Positions 46,201 to 54,587 of a stretch of DNA of 64,000 nucleotides are shown one piece after another. Positions within the stretch are counted from its first letter, which is position 1. Each line of letters opens with the position of its first letter. The stretch covers positions 186,001 through 250,000 of the forward strand of contig NZ_FTOL01000005.1 of the NCBI RefSeq assembly GCF_900156735.1, given 5' to 3'. The position numbers and the translations under genes are program-made. The notes beneath the pieces are model-generated. The model was given only the letters and a program-made list of their open reading frames with translations. It had not been told where the DNA came from and searched no databases. The stretch is from Chryseobacterium ureilyticum (lineage in GTDB: Bacteria; Bacteroidota; Bacteroidia; Flavobacteriales; Weeksellaceae).

Positions 46201-47891
46201 TGGCAAACTTTACAAAAGGTGAAGCCGATACCTTGAGAAAGGCAATGGGTAAAAAACAGATCGATGTTCTTAATAAAATGTATCCTAAATTCATTGAAGG
46301 CGGAAGAAAAAACAATCTGAATGAAGAAAGACTGGAGAAAATCTGGAATGACTGGAAAGCCTTCGCTGAATATGCATTTAATAAATCTCACTCTACCTGT
46401 TATGCCTTTATTGCTTATCAGACAGCCTATTTAAAAGCAAATTATCCTGCCGAATACATGGCAAGTGTAATGAGTAACAACATTAACAATACGGATTCAA
46501 TTACCATGTTCATGGAAGATTGTAAAAGTATGGGAGTGGATGTTTTAGGACCGGATGTAAATGAATCTCAATACAAATTCTCTGTAAACGAAAAAGGACA
46601 GATTCGTTTTGGCTTAGGAGCGATTAAGGGAATTGGTGAAGGACCGAGTGAAGGAATAACAAGAGAAAGAGCAAACGGACGATTTAAAAATATCTATGAT
46701 TTCTTTGAAAGGATCTTGCCATCTCAAATGAATAAAAGAGTTGCAGAAAGTTTAGTACTTGCAGGAGCATTTGACGAATTGGATGCTTTCCACAGAGGTC
46801 AGTATTTTGATATTGACATGGCGGGAAGAACAAATCTTGAAAGACTGATCAGATATGGGCAGAGCTTCCAGGAAAGTAAAAATGAGATGGAGCACTCTCT
46901 ATTTGCTGATTTTGCTGATGAAGTTCAGATCGAGCAGCCGAAATTACCTCCTTGTCCGGAGTGGCCAAACATGCATTTGCTTAATAAAGAAAAAGAAATC
47001 ATTGGATTCTATCTTTCTGCCCACCCGCTGGATGAATTTAAATATCAGTTCCAGTTTATGCAGGGAAGGCTTTCCAAGAAGAATGTATTAGAAAAAGAGG
47101 AGGAAGAAAAAGCGGTAACAGATGAAGCTCCTGTTCTAGAGCAGGATTCTCAGGATGAGACAGTTGATATTACAGAAATTGTTTCAGATGATGTTGTTGC
47201 GGGAGAAGAAGAAGTAATAGAAGAAACTACTAAAAAAGCTGAACCAAAAGGAACTTTCGGATTTTTGAACCTTGATGAGGTGGATGCTTATAAAGAGCAG
47301 GCTTTTGCCAATAAGCCGGATGAACTGTTTGAAGAAAAAAAGAAAGATTGGAAGACGCTTCAGAAAGAAAGAGAAAATGGCGGCGGTGGAAAAGAGTATA
47401 CCGTGGCAGGTTTAATTACTGAATATAGAGTTCAGGATGGTTTCAGAAGTGGTGAGAAAGTAGCTTTTGTGACGCTGGAAGATTATTCCGGTTCTTATTC
47501 TTTCAGATTGGGAGATAGAGATTACATGAGATTGAAGGAAAAGCTTGAGGTTCAGAGATTTGTGATTTTTAAAATCAAATTTGCTCAGGTGAAAGACGGA
47601 AGAGTTTTTGTAAATGTGAATGATGTGATTGAGCTTCAGGAAGCATTTGAAAGATTTGCAAAAAGTATCTCTCTTGTCATGGATGTGATGGATGTAAGAC
47701 CTGAAGACCTTGATTTCTTCAGAACGGTTCTTGATCGAAATAAAGGAAATCAAAAATTAAAATTCTTTATTAAAAATATTGAAGATGATTCTCATATTGA
47801 AGTTCAGTCTATGAAACATTCGGTTGATTTGAACGGAGACTTGATTAAAGAAATTCAGTTGCTCAATAAATATGAGTTCTATTTAAATTAA
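43221..47891 (+). CDS. dnaE: DNA polymerase III alpha subunit fused to an N-terminal DnaQ-type exonuclease
   Basis: Replicative polymerase, 1556 residues. Residues 1-185 are a DEDDh 3'-5' exonuclease: Asp6 and Glu8 (FDTETTG), Asp105 (HNVEFDY), His169 and Asp174 (HNAAADVNAT). The PHP domain follows at about 245-470 but its metal ligands are mostly gone (NFDNHS for HxHxH, VDLGN for TDHGN). The polymerase core is intact (GPGRGSAAGSAVAYC; PDIDIDFDDEGRD with the catalytic aspartates), then the helix-hairpin-helix region, a 50-residue acidic insertion at about 1290-1345 (rich in Glu/Asp) and an OB fold (about 1395-1480). Proofreading is thus built in. Terminator at 47916. Confidence 0.96.
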   Translation: MYLIFDTETTGLPKNFNAPLSDSDNWPRMVQIAWQVHDDDGNLIENQDYIIKPEGYDIPFNAARIHGITTKIANEEGRDLQEILEEFSKVLDKVRVVSGHNVEFDYNIVGAEFYRKNIKDNLQEKPKADTMILGTDFCQLGGGRGGRFKPPKLEELYEKLYGNKFDEAHNAAADVNATARAFFEMVRIGVVPADVLKISEDQLSYFRSLYPDPIKPFNIVIRRQVADFHNKKKQQDFGSIDEIDLGKYFNFDNHSVFSTLTATSSINDLIKKASEENFPAVGMVDLGNMMGAFKFVSAVEGANGDRAKKHKEYLAKKQEAEENGTEFNEEEPVSEPLIPVVGCEFYISDRYEQKQFTKDDPDRRTQVVLLAKDSNGYKNLAKLSSIGFLKGFYFGVPRISRELIAEYKEGLIALTSGILGDIPDAVLNTGEQKGEELFKWWKDTFEDDFYVQLQNHKLPEEEHLNEVLLYFADKYNVKILAQNETFYTNKDDSNIQDIVSCIKDGEKLSTPVGKGFGKRRGLSTGEYYIKNSDEIKEAFLAYPDAFEAYEEFFAKFKPYTLKRDVLLPKFDIPEEFIHAEDEVDGGKRGEMAYLTYLTYEGAKKRYDPFGGITDEIKERLDFELEVIANTGYPGYFLIVQDFCNEARNMGVWVGPGRGSAAGSAVAYCIGITNVDPIKYDLLFERFLNPERVSMPDIDIDFDDEGRDKIIKWVVEKYGKTQVAQIITYSVLGGKSAIKDAGRVLDVPIPDTNNIAKLIPPSPGMNIAKALAKYDKLKPEDQMLVDEMRYVLNSPDDARHGVLASAKKMEGCIRNTGIHACGVIITPEDVSNLVPVTIAAKDADILVSQFDNSVAESAGLLKMDFLGLRTLTIIKDALKLVKARYGLDIDPDLIPLDDTKTYQLFKEGRTVGIFQYESPGMQKYMRELKPTVFADLIAMNALYRPGPIKYIPNFINRKHGIEEIVYDLPETEEYLKETYGITVYQEQVMLLSQKLANFTKGEADTLRKAMGKKQIDVLNKMYPKFIEGGRKNNLNEERLEKIWNDWKAFAEYAFNKSHSTCYAFIAYQTAYLKANYPAEYMASVMSNNINNTDSITMFMEDCKSMGVDVLGPDVNESQYKFSVNEKGQIRFGLGAIKGIGEGPSEGITRERANGRFKNIYDFFERILPSQMNKRVAESLVLAGAFDELDAFHRGQYFDIDMAGRTNLERLIRYGQSFQESKNEMEHSLFADFADEVQIEQPKLPPCPEWPNMHLLNKEKEIIGFYLSAHPLDEFKYQFQFMQGRLSKKNVLEKEEEEKAVTDEAPVLEQDSQDETVDITEIVSDDVVAGEEEVIEETTKKAEPKGTFGFLNLDEVDAYKEQAFANKPDELFEEKKKDWKTLQKERENGGGGKEYTVAGLITEYRVQDGFRSGEKVAFVTLEDYSGSYSFRLGDRDYMRLKEKLEVQRFVIFKIKFAQVKDGRVFVNVNDVIELQEAFERFAKSISLVMDVMDVRPEDLDFFRTVLDRNKGNQKLKFFIKNIEDDSHIEVQSMKHSVDLNGDLIKEIQLLNKYEFYLN

Positions 47892-48207
47892 AATAATAAA
47901 AATATATAAATTTTTAAAAGTGGCATTTTTGTCACTTTTTTTGTTTTTAAGAGTTATTATAGTTTACATTAATATCAAATAAAATAGACTAGGTAGGGTT
48001 TTAGATTTTTGGTTAATTAATTGATTATTATCGCTTTATGGTTTTATGTTGATATTTGTTTCAAATATGTTAAAAACTAAATATATGTTTAATTTTATTT
48101 AAAAATAATTTTGTTTTTTAGTGTTGTAATTAATAATTTTTAATAATTTATGATATTGTGTTAAATATTTTATACATTTATTGCCTTAACTATTATTATT
48201 ACTATTT
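47892..48207. other. AT-rich intergenic region between dnaE and the T9SS protein gene
   Basis: About 315 bases. It has the dnaE terminator (47916-47939); the remainder is extremely AT-rich with no ORF. A promoter for the 48208 gene must lie here, but no exact TTTG/TAnnTTTG pair was found (closest: TACATTTA at 48173-48180). Confidence 0.5.
47916..47939 (+). terminator. Intrinsic terminator of dnaE
   Basis: 7-bp stem plus a wobble and a closing pair (47916-47924 with 47931-47939), 6-base loop, then a long T-rich tail. Confidence 0.7.
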
Positions 48208-51200
48208 ATGAAAAAAACTCTACTGATGTGTTTGATGTCCCTCGGAATAGGAGCTTCGGCACAGATTCAGGTCAATGACGGCTTTGAGGGTAGTAGTGCA
48301 CTTCCTTCGGGATGGAGCTATTCTGCATTACCTTCTTCTGCTACACAAAACGCTTCTATCGGAATGTGGACAAATGGTACAGCGTGTGCCGGAACCAATA
48401 TGGTATACAGAAATATCTATTCCGGTGTTACGGCTCAAAATGTTATTTATTCTACAACTTATTCCAATGGTTTGGCTCTTGATTACTCTTTTCAGTATGC
48501 TGCAAAAGGTTTTGGAACTTCCGGAGCTATTAAGGGGGGAGTTTCAGCAGAGTATTCAATTGATGGCGGAACTACCTGGGTGCCATTAATGACTCCTGTG
48601 GTTCTTAATAACCCAAATTCATCTCCGGTTCCATGTACTACTGTTTCAGGAACGCTTCCCGCGGGAGCTGTTCCGGCTGGAGCTAATTTTAAATTCAAAC
48701 TTACTGGAAGTTTTACGTCTCCTGCAGATTTTTATATAGGTTTTGATGAGGTAAAATTAAATCAGCCTGTTGTGGATGTTCCAGGTTGTACAACATTAAC
48801 TGCTCCAACAAATGCGGCTACCGGTATTTCCAGAACACCTGTGCTTAAATGGAATGGTGCGGCAGGAGCTTCATCATATACTATTAATGTAGGAACTACT
48901 CCTGGAGGAAGTGATGTGATTAATAATTTAAATGTTGGGAATGTTCTTACCTATACAATTCCTACTGCTACTCCTTTAAATTATTCAACGACTTATTATG
49001 TGAAAATTATTCCTGCAAATAGCTTTGGGAATGCTACGGCATGTACAGAAACCAGTTTTACTACCTCAGTTATAGGTTGTCCTAGTGTTTCTTTACCCGC
49101 AAGCAATGCTACAAATACAGTAATTACTCCTACTATAAGCTGGACTGCCGTTTCTGGTGCTACAGGATATAGATTGACGGTAGGAACTACTGCTGGTGGG
49201 ACTGAAATTCTTAATAATGTAGATTTAGGTGATGTATTGACATATACTTTCCCTTCCAATTTAAATTACAATACAACTTATCATTATACGGTAAATTCAT
49301 ATCAAGGATCAAATAGTACTTCTGCATCATGTACGGTGAGAAAATTTACAACAAAATATGCACCACCTGCTAATGATGATTGTGCAAATGCTATTCCTTT
49401 AGGAGTAAATCCCGATATGAGTAGCTGTACGATTAAAGGAACAGGAAATACGCTTGGAGGAACGCTTTCTTCAGGAATGCCAACGTGTTCAGGATTTAGC
49501 GGGGCACCGGATGATGATGTATGGTATAGTTTTGTAGCCACCGGAGCAGCGCATACGGTTAGTTTATCTAATGTTGTATCAACGGGAGCTAGCTCTACAA
49601 CAGATATGTATTTTCAGGTATTGAGTGGTACTTGTGGAAATTTCACCAATTTAATTTGTAATGATCCTGATAGTGCTACTATTTCAGAGTTAACTCCCGG
49701 ACAGACTTATTATGTAAGGGTTTATACTTTTGATTCAGGTGCAGGTTATACAGCGAGTTTTGATATTTGTATTGGAACATTACCTGCTGCACCTGCAAAT
49801 AATGAATGTTCTACTGCTGTTCCTTTGACGGTAAGTGCTACTTCATTATGTACAAACCCGGTAGCGGGAACTACATTAGGTGCTACCGATTCAGGAGTGG
49901 CAATTGCTCCTTGTACAGGAACTGCGGACGATGATGTTTGGTATTCATTTGTGGCAACTTCTGCATCTCATGTTGTTGCTTTAACAGATGTGGTATCGGT
50001 AGGTACAACTAGTTCTACAAGTTTATATTTACAAGTATTAGGAGGTGCTTGTGGATCAATGACAAGTGTTTTATGTGATACTAGTTATGGTTCACCAGCT
50101 GTGTTAACAGGTTTGACTGCGGGAAGTACTTATTATGTAAGAGTTTATAATTCCAGTACAGGTCCTGGAAATGCTAATACATTCAATATTTGTGTGACAA
50201 CTCCGGTACCACCATCTAATGATGACTGTGCAGGTGCTATTGCTTTAACAGTAAATCCAACGACCAACTGTGCAGTAGTAACTGCGGGAACTACTCATAG
50301 TGCTACCAATTCAAATGTGCCAATATCTCCATGTACAGGAACTGCAGATGATGATGTCTGGTATACTTTTACAGCTACAAATCCTTCTCATATTATTACA
50401 TTATCCAATATTGTTTCTACGGGAAGTAGTTCATCTACCAGCTTATATATGCAGGTGATGAGTGGTGCATGTGGAACATTAACCAGTGTTAAATGTACAA
50501 CTGCATCCGTAACTATGGCTGAAGGGCTTACAGTAGGACAAACTTATTATATTAGATTATATAATTCAAATGGTTCAGGATATTCAAATAGCTTTAATAT
50601 TTGCGTAGGAACGCCACCTCCGCCACCTGCTAATGATGATTGTGCAAATGCGGTACCTTTAACGGTAAATCCTACTTTAACATGTACAACGGTAACTGCG
50701 GGAACTACAACAAGTGCAACGAATTCTAATGTATCAACAGGTTCTTGTTCAGGAACTCCTGATGATGATGTTTGGTATACTTTTACAGCTACTGGAGCGT
50801 CACATGTAGTTAAGTTATCTGATATCGTTTCTACGGGAATTAATTCTTCTACCAGCTTATATTTACAGGTATTTAGCGGGGCTTGCGGAACATTGACCAG
50901 TGTTAAATGTTCTACTTCAGGTACGGCTGTAGTTGAAGGGTTGACAGCTGGACAGACTTATTATATAAGAGTTTATAATTCGAATGGCTCAGGATATTCG
51001 AATAACTTTAAGATTTGTGTAGGAACAACACCTCCGCCGCCTGTTAATGACGATTGTGCGGGTGCTATAGCTTTGACGCCTGGTGCGAATTTTAATGCCA
51101 ATGCAATTATAGCAAGCAACACATCTGCTAGTACCAATGGGACTTCTTCATGTGTAACTACAGCATCTAACAATGTAAATAATGTATGGTTCACCGTTGT

Positions 51201-51717
51201 GGTGCCGCCATCAGGAAGTGTTACGGTTGAGACTGGTGCCGCGCCAGGTTCATCATTCAATGATTCTATTATGGAAGTGTATAGCGGAACTTGTGGTTCA
51301 TTTATTTCTTTGGGTTGTAATGATGATATTGTTACAACAACTAATATTTTCTCTAAAGTTTCTGTTACAGGACAGACTCCAGGTTCAGTAATCTATGTGA
51401 GTGTTTGGAGGTATGGATCAAAACCAGATGGTGATTTTAAGATCTCAGCTTACGATGCATCATTGGCAACTTCTGAAACTTCAGTAGTTAAAAACGAGAT
51501 CAAAGTTTATCCAAATCCATTTACTGATGTTCTGAATATTTCAGATATATCCAAAATACAGTCAGTTTCCGTTGTAGACCTTGCGGGAAGAGTAGTGAAA
51601 ACTATTAATACACCGTCATCTGTTCTTCAATTGGGAGATTTGAAACAGGGAATGTATCTTGTGATATTAAATATGAAAGATGGATCAAGACAGATTATTA
51701 AATCAATTAAGAAATAA
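48208..51717 (+). CDS. Large modular T9SS surface protein (FnIII-like and five tandem modules)
   Basis: 1169 residues. Signal peptide (1-18, GIGASAQI); an N-terminal jelly-roll/adhesion-like domain (about 20-190); two fibronectin-III-like domains (about 195-290 and 291-388, each with TPxxxWxxxxGAxxYxxxVGTTxGG); then five tandem modules of about 138 residues (388-1085) starting NDDCAxAxxL, most with DDDVWYxFxAT, VSTGxSSxTxLYxQVxSGxCG and GLTxGQTYYxRVYN; and a T9SS type A sorting domain (KVYPNPFTDVLNIS...KQGMYLVILNMKDGS). Likely a cell-surface adhesin or matrix protein. The modules resemble PPC-like beta-sandwich domains. Paralogue of the next gene. Confidence 0.88.
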   Translation: MKKTLLMCLMSLGIGASAQIQVNDGFEGSSALPSGWSYSALPSSATQNASIGMWTNGTACAGTNMVYRNIYSGVTAQNVIYSTTYSNGLALDYSFQYAAKGFGTSGAIKGGVSAEYSIDGGTTWVPLMTPVVLNNPNSSPVPCTTVSGTLPAGAVPAGANFKFKLTGSFTSPADFYIGFDEVKLNQPVVDVPGCTTLTAPTNAATGISRTPVLKWNGAAGASSYTINVGTTPGGSDVINNLNVGNVLTYTIPTATPLNYSTTYYVKIIPANSFGNATACTETSFTTSVIGCPSVSLPASNATNTVITPTISWTAVSGATGYRLTVGTTAGGTEILNNVDLGDVLTYTFPSNLNYNTTYHYTVNSYQGSNSTSASCTVRKFTTKYAPPANDDCANAIPLGVNPDMSSCTIKGTGNTLGGTLSSGMPTCSGFSGAPDDDVWYSFVATGAAHTVSLSNVVSTGASSTTDMYFQVLSGTCGNFTNLICNDPDSATISELTPGQTYYVRVYTFDSGAGYTASFDICIGTLPAAPANNECSTAVPLTVSATSLCTNPVAGTTLGATDSGVAIAPCTGTADDDVWYSFVATSASHVVALTDVVSVGTTSSTSLYLQVLGGACGSMTSVLCDTSYGSPAVLTGLTAGSTYYVRVYNSSTGPGNANTFNICVTTPVPPSNDDCAGAIALTVNPTTNCAVVTAGTTHSATNSNVPISPCTGTADDDVWYTFTATNPSHIITLSNIVSTGSSSSTSLYMQVMSGACGTLTSVKCTTASVTMAEGLTVGQTYYIRLYNSNGSGYSNSFNICVGTPPPPPANDDCANAVPLTVNPTLTCTTVTAGTTTSATNSNVSTGSCSGTPDDDVWYTFTATGASHVVKLSDIVSTGINSSTSLYLQVFSGACGTLTSVKCSTSGTAVVEGLTAGQTYYIRVYNSNGSGYSNNFKICVGTTPPPPVNDDCAGAIALTPGANFNANAIIASNTSASTNGTSSCVTTASNNVNNVWFTVVVPPSGSVTVETGAAPGSSFNDSIMEVYSGTCGSFISLGCNDDIVTTTNIFSKVSVTGQTPGSVIYVSVWRYGSKPDGDFKISAYDASLATSETSVVKNEIKVYPNPFTDVLNISDISKIQSVSVVDLAGRVVKTINTPSSVLQLGDLKQGMYLVILNMKDGSRQIIKSIKK
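49365..51460 (+). repeat. Five tandem ~138-residue modules in the T9SS protein
   Basis: Modules begin near 49365, 49790, 50215, 50625 and 51040, each opening with a P/A-N-D-D-C-A type motif. Modules 1-4 are very alike (DDDVWY core, GLTxGQTYY); modules 3 and 4 are closest to each other. Module 5 is diverged (NNVNNVWFTVVVPP). Confidence 0.8.
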
Positions 51718-51738
51718 ATCTGTTAATATAGTTATTTG

Positions 51739-51764
51739 AAGCGGCAACTTAAAAGTTGTCGCTT
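51739..51764 (+). terminator. Intrinsic terminator of the first T9SS surface protein
   Basis: 12-bp stem with one G-U pair (51739-51750 with 51753-51764), T-run to 51770, 21 bases past the stop. Confidence 0.8.
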
Positions 51765-51840
51765 TTTTTTAATATTTTTTTAATGTTGTATTAAAAATAT
51801 TGTTAAATTGGTAATCTATTAACACCTTAAAAAATTGTAT

Positions 51841-54222
51841 ATGAAGAAATTCTTACTCTTGTGCTTGCTGACAGTAAGCATGGTTCTTAGTGCTCAAATT
51901 ACATTAGGTGAAGGGAGCACAAGCACCGGAATTGCACCGGTAAATACATACTATGGGTACTCCTATACCCAGCAGATTTTTACAAAACAGGAAATCAATG
52001 CTAATGCAGCAGGAAACATTACGGGACTTAAGTTTTATATAGGACCTAATGAAAATATTGATGATTCTGATGAATGGACTGTTTATCTTGGACATACTGG
52101 AGTTACCAATTTTGCCTCCACTACCAGTTGGGTTCCTCTTAGTGAATTAACGGAAGTATACTCAGGAACGGTAACTAACGACAATGGAGTGGTAGAGGTA
52201 GTGTTTACAACACCCTTCCCTTATAATAACACCCAGAATTTAGTAGTTGCAATAGATGAAAATGCCCCGGGTTATGACGGTAATAATATATTTCATGTAT
52301 TTGGAGCAAGCTCAACTCAATACAAGACAATTGCCTACAGAAATGATGATACCAATCCGGATCCGGCAACGCCTCCAACCGGAAGCCTTATAGAATATAG
52401 ATCTGTTGTTACTTTTACAGGGCTTACTCCAAGTTCAATACCTTTATGTACTACAATAAATTATCCTGCGAATAATTCAAATGCAGTACCCGCTTTACCT
52501 GAAATTAAATGGTCTTCAATGTCTGGAGCTACCGGTTATAAAATATCAATAGGAACAACACCAGGCGGAACAGATGTTGTCAATCAACAATTAGTAGCAA
52601 CGACAACCTTTACTCCAACAGCGCCGCTTGCACTTAATACTACTCATTATTTAAGAGTAATTTCAGTAGGGACCGGAGGAGATGCTTCAGGCTGTACTGA
52701 ATTCAAATTTAAAACTGTACCTCCTCAGCCAGCAAATGATGAATGTATAGGTGCTGTCAATCTGACGGTGAATCCTGATATGAATTGTGCTAGCTCAGTC
52801 GCAGGATCTACACTTTCTGCAACGGATTCAGGTTTAGATCCAGATCCTTGCTATGGTAATGCTGATGATGATGTATGGTACAAATTTACTGCTACGCAAA
52901 CTTCTCATATTGTATCACTTATGAATATCACTTCTGCGGGGAGCGAGAATAGTACCTCTCTTAATTTTCAGATTTTGAGTGGTGGTTGTGATGGTTTGTC
53001 AAGTCTCGTGTGCGGTGATAGTGGATCTGCAGTGGCTTCAAACCTTACAGTAGGTGAAACCTATTATGTAAGAGTTTACAGTTATTTTGGAGACGGATAT
53101 GCTCAAAACTTTAATATATGTGTAGGAACATTGCCACCGCCGCCTACAAATGATGATTGTGCAACAGCAGTAACATTAACTGTTAACCAAGATATGAATT
53201 GCGGAGTTAAAACATCTGGGCATACATTGGGAGCTAGTGACTCTGGTGTAGATATAACTCCTTGTGAAGGTGAAGCAGATGATGATGTTTGGTATAAATT
53301 TACAGCAACTGCAACTTCTCATTTTATTTCATTAAGTAACATGGTTTCTATTGGAGAGGAATATAGTTATGGAGCGGCATTCCAGGTATTTAATGGTGAT
53401 TGTACAAATTTAACGAGCGTGGTATGTTCGCAATCATATGAAGGCTCAAAATTAGTTACGGGTCTTACGGTAGGACAAACCTATTATATAAGAGTATTTA
53501 CTGAGTATTCTGATGAAGCTCAAAGTTTTGATATCTGTATTGGAACGTTACCTCCGGTTCCTGCAAATGATGATTGTGCAAATGCTTTAGTAGCATCTGT
53601 ATTCCCTTACAACTATACTCAATCTGATGCAGCTGGAGCAACTAATAATAATGGATTTATCACTGCTTGTGCTAACAATGGAATGAATGATGGAACATGG
53701 TTTACCTTTACAGGTGATGGTACCGTTTATGATATTGCTCTATCAATACCGGCAAATAGTTATTTTGATGCCGAAATTGGAGTATTTTCAGGGAGCTGTG
53801 GTAGCCTTACTTGCGTAGGAAGAGCTGATAGTGGTTCTTCAGGAGAAGGAGAAGCTATATCAGTTTCAACGGTTGCGGGAACTGTGTACTATGTAAATGT
53901 AGGTGGTTATGCTGATGATGAAGATCAGATCGAAGGAACGTTTACGATTACGATTAACAAAGAAACGTTGGGAACTTCAGAAACTTCTAAAGTTAAAAAA
54001 GAAATAAAAGTTTACCCGAATCCATTCGCTGAGGTTTTAAATATTTCAAAAGTAGAGGACGTGAAATCTGTTTATATCGTGGATGTTTCCGGAAGAATAG
54101 TGAAAACGATTGATAAACCTTCTTCATCTCTTTATTTAGCAGACTTAAAACAAGGAATGTATATCATAGTGTTAAATATGAAAGACGGATCAAAACAAAC
54201 CGTAAAAGCCATTAAAAAATAA
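51841..54222 (+). CDS. Second modular T9SS surface protein (three tandem modules)
   Basis: 793 residues from the ATG at 51841; a TTG two codons earlier is not needed. Signal peptide (1-18, VSMVLSAQI), an N-terminal beta domain of unknown type (about 20-195, ending SVVTFTGLTP), one FnIII-like domain (about 200-292), three modules of the same NDDCA...DDDVWYKFTAT family as in the preceding gene, and a T9SS type A tail (KVYPNPFAEVLNIS...KQGMYIIVLNMKDGS) nearly the same as its neighbour's. It replaces the first protein's N-terminal domain and has fewer modules, so the two are divergent paralogues probably displayed on the surface for adhesion or gliding-related binding. Confidence 0.87.
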   Translation: MKKFLLLCLLTVSMVLSAQITLGEGSTSTGIAPVNTYYGYSYTQQIFTKQEINANAAGNITGLKFYIGPNENIDDSDEWTVYLGHTGVTNFASTTSWVPLSELTEVYSGTVTNDNGVVEVVFTTPFPYNNTQNLVVAIDENAPGYDGNNIFHVFGASSTQYKTIAYRNDDTNPDPATPPTGSLIEYRSVVTFTGLTPSSIPLCTTINYPANNSNAVPALPEIKWSSMSGATGYKISIGTTPGGTDVVNQQLVATTTFTPTAPLALNTTHYLRVISVGTGGDASGCTEFKFKTVPPQPANDECIGAVNLTVNPDMNCASSVAGSTLSATDSGLDPDPCYGNADDDVWYKFTATQTSHIVSLMNITSAGSENSTSLNFQILSGGCDGLSSLVCGDSGSAVASNLTVGETYYVRVYSYFGDGYAQNFNICVGTLPPPPTNDDCATAVTLTVNQDMNCGVKTSGHTLGASDSGVDITPCEGEADDDVWYKFTATATSHFISLSNMVSIGEEYSYGAAFQVFNGDCTNLTSVVCSQSYEGSKLVTGLTVGQTYYIRVFTEYSDEAQSFDICIGTLPPVPANDDCANALVASVFPYNYTQSDAAGATNNNGFITACANNGMNDGTWFTFTGDGTVYDIALSIPANSYFDAEIGVFSGSCGSLTCVGRADSGSSGEGEAISVSTVAGTVYYVNVGGYADDEDQIEGTFTITINKETLGTSETSKVKKEIKVYPNPFAEVLNISKVEDVKSVYIVDVSGRIVKTIDKPSSSLYLADLKQGMYIIVLNMKDGSKQTVKAIKK
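52731..53960 (+). repeat. Three tandem ~138-residue modules in the second T9SS protein
   Basis: Modules begin near 52731, 53150 and 53565. The first two share the DDDVWYKFTAT core; the third is diverged (NDGTWFTFTGDG). Same family as the five modules at 49365-51460. Confidence 0.78.
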
Positions 54223-54234
54223 TTAGTAATTCAT

Positions 54235-54261
54235 AAAAGACGGATCATTGATCCGTCTTTT
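54235..54261 (+). terminator. Intrinsic terminator of the second T9SS surface protein
   Basis: 12-13-bp stem (54235-54246 with 54250-54261) centred on CAT-TG, followed by a T-run; 12 bases past the stop. Confidence 0.8.
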
Positions 54262-54304
54262 TTTATATTCAATGAATTTCAGTTTTATTTTTTTGAATAT
54301 CTAT

Positions 54305-54341
54305 AAAAAAGATGATCGGAATTATTCCGATCATCTTTTTT
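54305..54341 (-). terminator. Strong terminator between the T9SS gene and the small membrane protein gene
   Basis: Perfect 18-bp inverted repeat (54305-54322 with 54324-54341) with A- and T-runs on its two ends. It follows the minus-strand gene that ends at 54386 and also backs up the plus-strand terminator at 54235. Confidence 0.75.
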
Positions 54342-54385
54342 ATTCTAACTACTATTTGTCGCTTATCACTATTACCTGTTGTTTA

Positions 54386-54544
54386 TTATTTATCCGGTAC
54401 CGGTTGTATATCACCTGTATTCAGCAGATCAAAAACAGTAGGGAAGAACATGACAAGAATAAAATAAATGATAATCATAAGTACGATAAGTCCAAAGAGA
54501 ATGATGACCAGACCATTCGGTTTGTTTTTCTTTTTTGGTTCCAT
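54386..54544 (-). CDS. 52-residue single-helix membrane protein (unknown function)
   Basis: Short ORF of 52 codons. It opens MEPKKKNKPNGLVII with a basic, Pro/Asn-containing head and continues into one strongly hydrophobic helix (about 12-35) followed by FFPTVFDLL and a short polar tail ending PVPDK. The ATG is clean, the codon use is normal and the gene has its own strong terminator (54305-54341). It starts 43 bases after the stop of the co-directional channel gene at 54588, so both may share a transcript. A basic head, single helix and no signal cleavage site suggest a small inner-membrane subunit or regulator. Confidence 0.6.
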   Translation of the reverse strand: MEPKKKNKPNGLVIILFGLIVLMIIIYFILVMFFPTVFDLLNTGDIQPVPDK

Positions 54545-54587
54545 GATTTTGTGGTATTTGGTGAATAAATTAAACTAATACCAAATA

